Shown here piece by piece: positions 45,631-54,796 of a stretch of 64,000 nt of DNA (the stretch's first letter is position 1; every line of letters begins with the position of its first letter). The notes under the pieces are model-generated. The model saw only the letters and a program-made list of their open reading frames with translations. It did not search any database and was not told the origin of the DNA. A program made the translations under genes and the position numbers. The stretch comes from Aerococcus agrisoli (lineage in GTDB: Bacteria; Bacillota; Bacilli; Lactobacillales; Aerococcaceae): contig NZ_RKMG01000005.1 in the NCBI RefSeq assembly GCF_003797145.1, positions 1-64,000 on the forward strand, read 5' to 3'.

Positions 45631-48600
45631 TTATTTGACCACCACATTTTCAGGTCCATAGACCCTCACAAGGTAGTCAATCGCCTCCTTGCTACCATCA
45701 ATCGCGTACTTTGGCGCTAGCCAGTAGTTTTCCTGGCTGTCTTGGATGGTAAAATGCATGCGTACATGGCCAGGATGGTGACTGATCACAGACAATAGTT
45801 CGCCCTTCAAGTCACTTGCTTTTTGTTTATCCTTGACACGAATATAGCAAGTTTTGCTTGCCGCTGCTGTCGAATCTGGGTGATTTGCAACCCCACTTGC
45901 TTGTTTCGGTGTCGTTTGCTGCGCTAATTTCGTTAAATATGCTTGCGTTTGTTCATCCAAAGGCCATGCCTTGGTCAACACAACTTGCAGTTCCTCATTA
46001 CGCATTTGAGTTTGGCCAAACACTAACAAGGTATGTCCTTGATTCAAATGCTTCGCATAAGCAATATAAGGCTCAGGAAAGGCTGTTACAGAAACCTGCC
46101 CTGTTTGGTCTTCGATTGTGACAAAGGCCATGGGCTGATTTTTCTTGGTCGTAATACGTTTAACCGACACCACCTCGCCAATAAAATAGATTTTCTCATT
46201 GGCCTTTAAATTCTCAATATATTCAATCGTCCCTGATTGATAAAATTGCTCAAAATCTTCAAAAAGATTGATTGATAATGCTTGGCCTAAGGTAGCCATT
46301 TCATTTTCAATCAGCGTGTGTTGGTCAAATTCATCGATTTTGTCAATTTTTGGTGCAAACATCGTCGATAAATCATCATCACCCAACAAGGACGTTTGTA
46401 ATTGTTGGTCTTTATGAAAGAGCTGTTCATGCGTAATCATTTTGGGTATTGCTTCAAGTTCCAAGGTGCGGCGATTGTATCCAAAAGAGTCTAAGGCGCC
46501 AGCTTGGGCTAATTTAATTAAGATATCCTCTTTCAAAGATAACTTGCCTAAACGCTGAATAAAATCATTAAAATCTTTAAACGGACCATCAATTTCGCGG
46601 CTTTCAATAATTTCTTCAATCGCTCGTTTTGGAATCCCTCGTATATCGCCTAAACCCAACCGTAACTGGTGAGCATCCACCACACTCAAACCATAGTAGG
46701 AAGTCTGAATATCTGGATTGATGACCGTTACGCCATGGCTCTTCGCTTCAAGGATTAAATTCTTCCCTTTCTTATCATAGATCCGTGTATGTTTTAAGTT
46801 ACCAAAGTAAAATGCAACTGGATAATTGGCCTTAATCCATGCTAACTGATAAGCCAGGTAAGAATAGGCAAATGAATGCGATTTGTTGAAACCATAATTG
46901 GCAAAAGCTTCGATATAATCATAAATTTGAATCGCTACAGCCTCTTGATACCCTTGCGCCACAGCCCCTTGGACGAACTCTTGACGCATGGTATCAATCG
47001 TTTCACGTTTCTTTTTCCCAATGGCCCGCCGTAAAATATCGGCTTCACCCAAACTAAATCCAGCAATTTTTTGGGTTACCTGCATAACTTGTTCCTGGTA
47101 TACCATGATGCCGTATGTAGGTGCCAAAATACTGGCTAAATCAGGATGCGGGTATACGATTGGTTCGCGCCCGTGCTTCCGTGCCACGAAATGTGGAATT
47201 TGTTGGACGGGACCTGGTCTAAAGAGCGCATTGACCGCTACGATATCATCGATTGTAGTCGGAGCCACTTGCTTCAACACATTTTTAATCCCATCTGATT
47301 CAAATTGGAAGACCCCATTAGTATCCGCTTTACGGAATAAGGCATAGGTTTTGTCATCATCAAGTGGAATATTTAAGGCATCCAGTTTTTGGCCAGTTAG
47401 TTTATGAATTGCTTGAAGCGCATCATGCAAAATAGTTAAGTTGGATAAACTCAAGAAATCGACTTTTAACAAACCGACAGCTTCCACATCCCCCATTGTA
47501 TATTGGGTGTTTGGAATATGCGTTGATGATGTTTGCAGGGGCGTATGTAGGGTTAAAGGTTGGTCTGAAATGACCACTCCCGCCGCATGGGTTGACACAT
47601 GACGTGGTAACCCCTCTAACTTGCGTGCAGTATCAAACCATAATTGACCTTTATCTTCATTTGCAATTAATTCTTTTAATTTTGGCGATTTGTCATACAC
47701 TTCGGCCAGATTTTCAGATGGAATATTGGGATTATTCCCAACGGTATTGGCCCATTCTGACAGTGTGACCTGTGCCTTACCAAAGACAGAACCCACATTT
47801 CTCAAAGCTTGTCGGGCACCAAACGTACCAAAAGTCGCAATTTGTGCCACGTGATTCGCCCCATATTTACGGTAGACATAATTTAATACATCTTGGCGCT
47901 TATCGTCCGGAAAATCCAAATCGATATCGGGCATGTTCTGACGTTCTGGATTTAAAAAACGTTCAAATAGCAAGTCATTAGCAATAGGATCAACATCCGT
48001 AATTTTTAGGACATAGGCTACTAAAGCCCCTGCCGCTGACCCACGACCTGGACCAGTTTGAATCCCATGTTGGTGCGCGTAATTCATCACGTCCCAAACA
48101 ATTAGGAAATAGTCATCGAAGCCCATATCATGGATGACACCTAATTCGTAATCCAAACGTTCTTGATAGTTTGGACCAAAATTGGCTACCCTTGCTTCAA
48201 GTCCTGCTTGTGCCAGTGATTTTAAATAAGATTGCGTATCTGGAAAATCTTCAGGAATCACAAATTTAGGTAGCAAAGTGGTCGCTTCTGGCATATGAAA
48301 ATCAATGTCCGTCACCACTTTATCCAGATTCTGCCAAGCCGCTTGTAAGGTAGTTTCTTGGTATAAAGTCGCCCAAGCATCATTGGTCCGCAGATAATGT
48401 TGTCCCCGCATTTGTTGTAGGCTAGCGATTTCTGTTAACTGTTGGTTTTCAGCAATAGCCCCTAAAACTTTTTGGGTGAAAAAATCATCTGCATGTAAAT
48501 ATTGAATCTGTGGCATGGCCAACACAGGTATGTCTGCTGTTTTTGCCAAATCGAGCACAGCTTTTTCGTGGAATCGCTCATTTTCGATGGCCGATAGTCC

Positions 48601-49092
48601 TAGATATAGTTGTCCTTGTCCAATCTGAGCACGCCACCAAGCCAAGTCAGAAAGCAGTTGGCGGTTATCAATACTACCATTGTCCATTTTCAAATAGCGC
48701 ATGTGCATGCCATTGACTGCAGCAAAAACGAGGATCCAATCATTCGCATGGGCTACGATTTGTTCGTAGACTGCCTGTTTACTTGGATCCTCGGTTAATT
48801 TTAGATACGACGAAAGGGCCATCAAATCTTGATAGCCTTGGTAGTTTTTTGCAAAAATGACCATTTCTTCCGTCATATGGTCTACTTGAATTTGAACGGT
48901 TAACCCAACTAAGGGTTGGATATCCTGTTTTTGACAGGCACGAATGAAGGCAAGCGCGCCTGACATTACGTTGACATCCGCTAGCCCTAGATGGGTATAG
49001 CCCATTTGTTTACCTGCAGTGACATAGGCCTCTACAGACATTGGACTTGTTAATAAGGAATAGGCGGAATTTACATGTAATGGTACAAACAT
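45631..49092 (-). CDS. dnaE: DNA polymerase III subunit alpha, DnaE type
   Basis: 1153 residues: N-terminal PHP domain (about 1-200; FVPLHVNSAYSLLTSP), polymerase palm with GPGRGSAAGALVAYVL and the catalytic PDIDLDFPD, SHSFAYSYLAYQLAWIKANYP, helix-hairpin-helix (about 810-850) and an OB fold (about 960-1040, IYFIGEVVSVKRITTKKNQPMAFVTIEDQTG). It lacks the exonuclease of PolC; in low-GC Firmicutes it extends RNA primers beside PolC. Starts MFVPLHV after AAAGGAGG. pfkA follows after 103 bp, a common neighbour. Confidence 0.96.
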   Translation of the reverse strand: MFVPLHVNSAYSLLTSPMSVEAYVTAGKQMGYTHLGLADVNVMSGALAFIRACQKQDIQPLVGLTVQIQVDHMTEEMVIFAKNYQGYQDLMALSSYLKLTEDPSKQAVYEQIVAHANDWILVFAAVNGMHMRYLKMDNGSIDNRQLLSDLAWWRAQIGQGQLYLGLSAIENERFHEKAVLDLAKTADIPVLAMPQIQYLHADDFFTQKVLGAIAENQQLTEIASLQQMRGQHYLRTNDAWATLYQETTLQAAWQNLDKVVTDIDFHMPEATTLLPKFVIPEDFPDTQSYLKSLAQAGLEARVANFGPNYQERLDYELGVIHDMGFDDYFLIVWDVMNYAHQHGIQTGPGRGSAAGALVAYVLKITDVDPIANDLLFERFLNPERQNMPDIDLDFPDDKRQDVLNYVYRKYGANHVAQIATFGTFGARQALRNVGSVFGKAQVTLSEWANTVGNNPNIPSENLAEVYDKSPKLKELIANEDKGQLWFDTARKLEGLPRHVSTHAAGVVISDQPLTLHTPLQTSSTHIPNTQYTMGDVEAVGLLKVDFLSLSNLTILHDALQAIHKLTGQKLDALNIPLDDDKTYALFRKADTNGVFQFESDGIKNVLKQVAPTTIDDIVAVNALFRPGPVQQIPHFVARKHGREPIVYPHPDLASILAPTYGIMVYQEQVMQVTQKIAGFSLGEADILRRAIGKKKRETIDTMRQEFVQGAVAQGYQEAVAIQIYDYIEAFANYGFNKSHSFAYSYLAYQLAWIKANYPVAFYFGNLKHTRIYDKKGKNLILEAKSHGVTVINPDIQTSYYGLSVVDAHQLRLGLGDIRGIPKRAIEEIIESREIDGPFKDFNDFIQRLGKLSLKEDILIKLAQAGALDSFGYNRRTLELEAIPKMITHEQLFHKDQQLQTSLLGDDDLSTMFAPKIDKIDEFDQHTLIENEMATLGQALSINLFEDFEQFYQSGTIEYIENLKANEKIYFIGEVVSVKRITTKKNQPMAFVTIEDQTGQVSVTAFPEPYIAYAKHLNQGHTLLVFGQTQMRNEELQVVLTKAWPLDEQTQAYLTKLAQQTTPKQASGVANHPDSTAAASKTCYIRVKDKQKASDLKGELLSVISHHPGHVRMHFTIQDSQENYWLAPKYAIDGSKEAIDYLVRVYGPENVVVK

Positions 49093-49117
49093 TAGGCACC
49101 CTCCTTTTCAAATCTTT

Positions 49118-49146
49118 TGTATAAACCCGTATATACTTTGAAACAA
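49118..49146 (-). promoter_or_regulatory. dnaE promoter candidate at edge of repeat copy 2
   Basis: Minus strand TTGTTT (49141-49146), 17 bp, TATACA (49118-49123). The -35 lies on the boundary of the repeat element. Confidence 0.5.
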
Positions 49147-49295
49147 AAATATAAACTTGTGGACTTTCGTCCTTACAGCTAACGTTCCTTGAGTGCCGTG
49201 GCACCACCAGGAGCCACGGTCTCCCGGTTTGAAATCGAGCCAAAGTCTCGATTTCATGCTTTTTCACGGCTAAGGACCGTCACTTTCAGTCCGTA
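49143..49295. repeat. dispersed palindromic element, copy 2
   Basis: Left arm (cgtccttac..aacgttccttgagtgccgtgg), GGAGCCACGGTCTCC minor palindrome, a perfect inner hairpin GAAATCGAG (49231-49239) / CTCGATTTC (49247-49255), then the right arm (cacggctaaggac...). Outer arms plus inner hairpins give a branched fold. Sits between dnaE and queA. Confidence 0.85.
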
Positions 49296-49351
49296 ATTAT
49301 TATCATATTTTTCGTCAAAGTATCCCCCTTTTTTATATAAAGGAAGATATC

Positions 49352-50473
49352 CTAGCCTTCTTCTGGGAAAAATTGACGGTTGCGATGTTTGGCTGCTGCA
49401 ATGTCTTCGTCAGTTAGGGTTGGATCATTAAATTGAGGGCCGCGTAAGAACATGGCATCCCCAAATGAGAAGAAGCGATATTTTTCTTCTACTGCGTGTT
49501 GGTAAGCGGCTAATACGTGGTCACGACCAGCAAAAGCAGATACCAACATGATTAGTGTTGATTTTGGCAAATGGAAGTTGGTGATAAATGCATCGACTAC
49601 GGTAAATGTATAACCAGGTGCGATAAAGATATCTGTCCAACCTGAATCGGATTGGATGTCACCTTTGAATTTTGTACCGATTGTTTCAAGGGTACGAATC
49701 GATGTTGTCCCTACAGCTACTATTTTGTTGCCATTTGCTTTGGCAGTGCGGATTTTCGCTGCATTTTCTTCATCAAGGCGATAAAATTCTGAGTGCATTT
49801 TGTGTTCATCGATATCATTCACTGAAACGGGACGGAAGGTACCTAAACCAACATGCAGCGTTAAGTAGGCGATTTCTACCCCTTTTTCCGCTAATTCTGC
49901 CATAAATTCTTGGGTAAAGTGCAAGCCAGCTGTAGGAGCAGCTGCTGAACCATTTTCTTTGGCATAGACTGTTTGATAACGGTCTGGATCGTCCAATTTT
50001 TCTTTGATGTATGGTGGCAATGGCATTTCGCCTAAGGCTTCCAAGACTTCTAAGAAAATACCATCATAATGGAATTCGACAATTCGGCCGCCGTGTTCCA
50101 AGACTTCTGTGACAACTGCTTTTAATTGGCCATCACCGAAGACGATTTCCGTACCTACATAAATACGGCGCGCTGGTTTAACTAAGGTTTCCCATTTGTC
50201 ACCAGAAATGTTGTTAAGTAATAGTACCTCAACATGTCCGCCTGTATCTGGTCTCACCCCATGTAAACGAGCTGGTAGGACACGGGTATTGTTTAATACT
50301 AAGACGTCACCGGCGTTTAATTCACTGGCAACATCTGGAAAATGCCCATCTGTAAATTCACCTGTTGGGGCATCTAATTTGAGTAAGCGACTTGCCAGAC
50401 GATCCTCAATTGGCACTTGGGCAATGAGTTCTTCTGGTAAATCGAAATCAAAGTCATTTGTTGTTAAAGTCAC
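49352..50473 (-). CDS. queA: tRNA preQ1(34) S-adenosylmethionine ribosyltransferase-isomerase
   Basis: Makes epoxyqueuosine at the tRNA wobble position. 373 residues, about 25-30 more than most homologues because of a C-terminal tail after [10 protein letters not shown]-like [12 protein letters not shown]. Motifs: [73 protein letters not shown] 50473 directly follows the ruvB stop (TAA-GTG); GGAGGAAATTTAA provides the ribosome site. Confidence 0.95.
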   Translation of the reverse strand: MTLTTNDFDFDLPEELIAQVPIEDRLASRLLKLDAPTGEFTDGHFPDVASELNAGDVLVLNNTRVLPARLHGVRPDTGGHVEVLLLNNISGDKWETLVKPARRIYVGTEIVFGDGQLKAVVTEVLEHGGRIVEFHYDGIFLEVLEALGEMPLPPYIKEKLDDPDRYQTVYAKENGSAAAPTAGLHFTQEFMAELAEKGVEIAYLTLHVGLGTFRPVSVNDIDEHKMHSEFYRLDEENAAKIRTAKANGNKIVAVGTTSIRTLETIGTKFKGDIQSDSGWTDIFIAPGYTFTVVDAFITNFHLPKSTLIMLVSAFAGRDHVLAAYQHAVEEKYRFFSFGDAMFLRGPQFNDPTLTDEDIAAAKHRNRQFFPEEG

Positions 50474-51535
50474 TTAAATTTCCTCCGTATATGCTATGCC
50501 TAGATGATCATAGGCCTTGGGTGTTGCCATCCGGCCTCGTGGTGTTCGTTGCAAGAAACCATTTTGAATCAAATAAGGTTCATACATATCTTCTATCGTT
50601 GTTGTTTCTTCTGATATATTTGCGGCTATGGTAGATAAACCAACCGGACCCCCACCATAGTAGCGAATAATCACATCTAAAATTTTACGGTCGGTTTCAT
50701 CCAAACCGGCGTCATCCACTTTTAGGATGCGCAAGGCCTGGTCTGTAATGGCATTATCGATTAGGCCATTTTCATGGTAAACCTGAGCAAAATCGCGGAC
50801 ACGTTTTAATAAACGGTTCGCAATACGTGGTGTGCCCCGTGACCGCATACCGATTTCGATGGCTGCTTGGTCTTCAATCGGCACGTCGAATAAGCGGGCC
50901 GTTCTTTTCACAATCGTTGCTAATTCATCCACATTGTAATAGCGCAAATGTTGCACGATGCCGAACCGGTGGCGCAAAGGTGCAGACAGTGAACCTGGGC
51001 GGGTTGTTGCCCCAATTAGGGTAAATGGTGGTAGTGGGAAATGGACAGGATGGGCACCTTCATCTTGGCCGATAATAATATCGACTTGATAGTCTTCCAT
51101 AGCTGAGTAAAGCATTTCCTCTACAACACGCGGCAGGCGATGGATTTCATCGATAAAGAGTACGTCGCCTGGTCCCAGTTCATTTAAGAGAACCAGTAAG
51201 TCCCCTGTTTTTTCGATGGCTGGTCCGGATGTGGTTTGGATTTTAACACCCATTTCGTTGGCAATAATATTGGCCAGGGTTGTTTTACCTAAACCTGGTG
51301 GGCCATATAACAGGACATGATCAAGGGCTTCTTCACGGTTTTCGGCTGCTTGAATATAGATGGCTAGTTCTTCTTTTAATTCTGTTTGACCAATATATTC
51401 ACGCAAAAATTGCGGACGAAGGGATAATTCACTATCTTCGTCAGCATGCGCTTGACCGTTGTGGACTTGCCCATTATGAACAATCTCTATGTCGATTTCG
51501 TCATCTTGCCATTCGTCTTCTTCATAAAGTGTCAC
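50474..51535 (-). CDS. ruvB: Holliday junction branch migration helicase RuvB
   Basis: 353 residues, hexameric AAA+ motor. N-terminal acidic leader with a small tandem repeat (VHNGQ twice, about 20-29), then [23 protein letters not shown], Walker [16 protein letters not shown], Walker [12 protein letters not shown], sensor [17 protein letters not shown], and C-terminal winged helix with [15 protein letters not shown] 51535 follows AAGGGGG at 8 nt. Between ruvA and queA. Confidence 0.97.
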   Translation of the reverse strand: MTLYEEDEWQDDEIDIEIVHNGQVHNGQAHADEDSELSLRPQFLREYIGQTELKEELAIYIQAAENREEALDHVLLYGPPGLGKTTLANIIANEMGVKIQTTSGPAIEKTGDLLVLLNELGPGDVLFIDEIHRLPRVVEEMLYSAMEDYQVDIIIGQDEGAHPVHFPLPPFTLIGATTRPGSLSAPLRHRFGIVQHLRYYNVDELATIVKRTARLFDVPIEDQAAIEIGMRSRGTPRIANRLLKRVRDFAQVYHENGLIDNAITDQALRILKVDDAGLDETDRKILDVIIRYYGGGPVGLSTIAANISEETTTIEDMYEPYLIQNGFLQRTPRGRMATPKAYDHLGIAYTEEI

Positions 51536-51562
51536 GGCTAGTTCCCCCTTTCTGATTTCATT

Positions 51563-52192
51563 TTAGCGAGTGATAAACTTCAAGGCAATACGGATTGCAT
51601 CTGCGGTTGTGGTAACTGATGTAAAATCAGCATTCTTCACAACGCGGGCAATTTCTCTTTGTGAGTAGCCTAATGAAGCCATGGCATCTTCCAATTCTTG
51701 CATGAAAGGTAGATTTTCTTGCGCTGCAGGCTCGGTTTTTGTGGCCATTTCGGTTAAAGCACCATTATCAGTTGTGAGGGCAAGTACTTTGACAAGTTTC
51801 CCTTTTAAATCCAAGATGATTTGACCGGCTGTTTTCTTCCCGACGCCTGGGAATTTCATTAGGAATGTCGCATCTTCAGCTTCAATTGCACGGACTAGTC
51901 CAGTGTTGTCGTCTAAAGACAGAATCGACAAGGCCGATTTGGGTCCAATACCTGAAACGGAGATTAATTGAAGGAAGATGATTTTTTCTACCTGACTTTT
52001 AAAACCATATAAACGGATATCATTTTCTGAAACGGATTGATATAACCAGATTTTACTTGGCGTATCTTGGCCAATTTTGTCTGTAAAACGATAAGGATTG
52101 GCCATATAAATATAATAGCCAATCCCATTCGTTTCGAGTACAAGAGCATCTGGGTATACACTATCAACCCGACCTATCATAAACTCGTACAT
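51563..52192 (-). CDS. ruvA: Holliday junction branch migration protein RuvA
   Basis: 209 residues: OB fold (1-65, MYEFMIGRVDSVYPDALVLETNGIGYYIYM), helix-hairpin-helix region LISVSGIGPKSALSIL and FPGVGKKTAGQIILDLKGKL, and C-terminal domain III (ELEDAMASLGYSQREIARV) that contacts RuvB. Ribosome site weak (AATAAGAAT), 4 bp after msrB, so translation may depend on coupling. Confidence 0.95.
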   Translation of the reverse strand: MYEFMIGRVDSVYPDALVLETNGIGYYIYMANPYRFTDKIGQDTPSKIWLYQSVSENDIRLYGFKSQVEKIIFLQLISVSGIGPKSALSILSLDDNTGLVRAIEAEDATFLMKFPGVGKKTAGQIILDLKGKLVKVLALTTDNGALTEMATKTEPAAQENLPFMQELEDAMASLGYSQREIARVVKNADFTSVTTTADAIRIALKFITR

Positions 52193-52196
52193 ATTC

Positions 52197-52634
52197 TTAT
52201 TTCACTAGGCCTTTTAATTCGCCGTAGCCTTCTTTGTCCATATCTGCTAATGGGACGAAGCGTAATGATGCAGAGTTGATGCAGTAACGTAAGCCACCTA
52301 ATTCAGCAGGACCATCGTTGAATACGTGACCTAAATGTGAGTCAGCATCTTTAGAACGCACTTCGATACGACGCATGCCGTATGTGTTGTCTTCTAATTC
52401 TTCGATTTCGTCGTCTGCAATTGGTTTAGAGAATGAAGGCCAACCACAACCTGCATCGTATTTATCGCTTGATGTGAATAATGGTTTACCACTCACGATA
52501 TCAACGTAAATACCTTGTTCATAGAAATCGTCGTATTGACCTGTGAATGGACGTTCTGTGGCAGCATTTTGTGTTACTTCGTATTCTAACTCTGTTAATT
52601 CTTTTAAGCGTGCTTCTTTGTTAAATTCTGTCAT
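52197..52634 (-). CDS. msrB: peptide methionine-R-sulfoxide reductase
   Basis: Repairs methionine R-sulfoxide. 145 residues: [45 protein letters not shown] and [15 protein letters not shown] with the catalytic Cys. The two CxxC zinc pairs are absent, so it is the zinc-free type. ATG 52634 follows AAAGGAAG; a longer frame lacks a site. An extended -10 (TGATAGAAT, 52703-52711) lies upstream, suggesting a promoter for msrB-ruvA-ruvB-queA. Confidence 0.95.
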   Translation of the reverse strand: MTEFNKEARLKELTELEYEVTQNAATERPFTGQYDDFYEQGIYVDIVSGKPLFTSSDKYDAGCGWPSFSKPIADDEIEELEDNTYGMRRIEVRSKDADSHLGHVFNDGPAELGGLRYCINSASLRFVPLADMDKEGYGELKGLVK

Positions 52635-52750
52635 GTGAAACTTCCTTTCAAATTGCGGTTTCGATACTATCATTTATAGTAGGACCACTGTGATTACTTC
52701 ATATTCTATCACACCCATGGGTCATAGACGACAATTCCGACTGCTGAAGC

Positions 52751-54784
52751 TTAAATTTGCGGTGATTGGTGTGGATCTTGAATTCGTTTAAACATGCGTT
52801 CAATTTCATAATTTGAAAAATGCACTAAAACAGGACGACCGTGTGGACAGTTATACGGATTCTTGGTATAAGCCAAGTCATGTAGCAATTGTTTAGCTTG
52901 TAGTTCATTTAGATAATGATTGGCCTTGATGGATCGTTTACAAGACATCATGATTGCCGTTGCTTCACGGTAATCTGCCACTGTAGCTTTAGGGTCTTCT
53001 AAGACCAAATCGATTAAATCTTCTACAATTTTTTGGATATTCTTTTTCCCCATCCAAAGCGGGTGCTGTTGCAATTGGAAGGACGTTGGGCCAAATGGCT
53101 CTAAATCCACACCCATTTCCAAGAGTTTTGGTAAAACGCCTTGAATTTGTTGTGCTTGCGCTAACGAAAAATCAAATACAATCGGCAACAAGAGCGTCTG
53201 CATGGCTGTACCAAATTCGACAATGATGTCACGGTAGTATTCATATTTGATCCGTTCTTGGGCTGCATGTTGGTCAATCAGGTACATGCCGGTTTCGTTT
53301 TCCGCAATCAGATAGGTCCCTTGCATTTGGCCAATATAGGTCAATTCAGGGAAGGACAAATTGCGGTCTTGCATTTCCTTATCGGCCGTAATGACATTAT
53401 TCACGGTTTGCCATACTGGTTTGTCGTGATTAGCAGGAGCAGCTACTTCAGCTTCTGTGTCCAAATAAGGGACTGCTTCAATTGCTTCGTGTCCAGTGTT
53501 GGCAACATCTGTTTCATCTAGTTCAGCCACTTGGACCAAATCTTGTAGATAAGATGGGACAGGATGGATATGCCCTTCCGTATCGTCCTCTTCTTGGTCA
53601 AATGTCGTGGTCGCATCCGGCGTTCCTTGGCCATTGGCGGGACTAGTGAAATCTAAACTAGCCTGTTCTCCGATATAATCTGATGCTGTATCAAAGGTTG
53701 GGTAAGTATTTTTTTCACTATAATCATCGGCATCTCGCTCGTCTGGATAAATATAGGTCTCATCATCCCCACGGTTTTCGTCTTCGAAGACATCCGGAAT
53801 CCGTTGTACGGGTTGCAAGGCGGCCATGATGGCGTCACGAATCATGTCGTACAGCAAGTCTTCCTTAGAAATCCGGACTTCTTGCTTGGTTGGGTGTACG
53901 TTCACATCGATTAGTTGCGGATCGAGCTCGATATAAATCACGGCGATTGGATAACGACCGACCATTAATTTGGAACCATAGCCCTTGATAATGGCTTGGT
54001 TTAATTTGTAGTTTTTGATGTAACGGCCGTTTACAAACAGCGACAAATAGGACTTAGATGCGCGCGTTAAGGTCGGCATCGATACGTAGCCTGATACGCG
54101 GAAATCTAAATTGTCGTTTTCAATTGCGACCATATCTTTGGCTTGTCGGAAGCCATAAATTGCTGCTAAGACTTCGTTTACGCGCCCTTTCCCATTTGTT
54201 GTCAGCAAGGTTTTGCCGTCATGAACATAACGGAATTGGATATCTGGATGGCCCAGGGCTTCGCGGTTAATGATATCGGTAATGTGTGACAATTCGGTTG
54301 ATAAGGCCTTTAAGTATTTCAAACGGGCTGGTGTGTTGTAAAAAAGATTTTCCACTAAAACCGATGTCCCTCGTCTTAGTGCAGAGGCTTTTTGATCAAC
54401 GATTTCCCCATCTTTTAGATAAATTTCAGTCGACGAATCGCCATCTGACGTGTTCATGGTGACTTCAGAAACAGATGCAATCGACGGTAATGCTTCGCCT
54501 CGAAAACCCAATGACCGAATTCGGAAGAGGTCATTTGAGGTAAATATTTTCGATGTTGCGTGTCGTTTAAAGGCTAAATTGACTTGGTCAGCAGGAATCC
54601 CTTTCCCATTATCAATCACTTGAATCGACCGCAAGCCCGCCTCTTTAATGATGATTGAAATTTCACTTGCTTCTGCGTCAATGGCATTTTCAACGAGTTC
54701 TTTGACAACTGAGGCTGGTCGTTCCACCACTTCCCCGGCTGCAATTTGGTTGGCTACTTGAATTGGTAATTCTTGAATGGCCAT
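52751..54784 (-). CDS. mutL: DNA mismatch repair protein MutL (endonuclease type)
   Basis: 677 residues. GHKL ATPase domain: VELVENAIDAEAS-like VKELVENAIDAEAS, IDNGKGI, GFRGEALPSIASV; transducer domain VNVHPTKQEVRI. A variable acidic linker (about 345-470). The C-terminal domain carries the nuclease metal motif DQHAAQERIKYE (about 504-515), SCKRSIK and CPHGRP, so it should nick DNA, as in organisms without MutH. ATG 54784 follows AAGGA. 12 bp after mutS. Confidence 0.96.
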   Translation of the reverse strand: MAIQELPIQVANQIAAGEVVERPASVVKELVENAIDAEASEISIIIKEAGLRSIQVIDNGKGIPADQVNLAFKRHATSKIFTSNDLFRIRSLGFRGEALPSIASVSEVTMNTSDGDSSTEIYLKDGEIVDQKASALRRGTSVLVENLFYNTPARLKYLKALSTELSHITDIINREALGHPDIQFRYVHDGKTLLTTNGKGRVNEVLAAIYGFRQAKDMVAIENDNLDFRVSGYVSMPTLTRASKSYLSLFVNGRYIKNYKLNQAIIKGYGSKLMVGRYPIAVIYIELDPQLIDVNVHPTKQEVRISKEDLLYDMIRDAIMAALQPVQRIPDVFEDENRGDDETYIYPDERDADDYSEKNTYPTFDTASDYIGEQASLDFTSPANGQGTPDATTTFDQEEDDTEGHIHPVPSYLQDLVQVAELDETDVANTGHEAIEAVPYLDTEAEVAAPANHDKPVWQTVNNVITADKEMQDRNLSFPELTYIGQMQGTYLIAENETGMYLIDQHAAQERIKYEYYRDIIVEFGTAMQTLLLPIVFDFSLAQAQQIQGVLPKLLEMGVDLEPFGPTSFQLQQHPLWMGKKNIQKIVEDLIDLVLEDPKATVADYREATAIMMSCKRSIKANHYLNELQAKQLLHDLAYTKNPYNCPHGRPVLVHFSNYEIERMFKRIQDPHQSPQI

Positions 54785-54796
54785 ATACATCATCCT

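Noticed and set aside
49010-49267. Minus-strand open frame of 85 codons running through repeat copy 2 into the dnaE start
   Set aside because: It lies across a palindromic repeat and overlaps dnaE out of frame, has no ribosome site, and the other repeat copies do not keep the frame.
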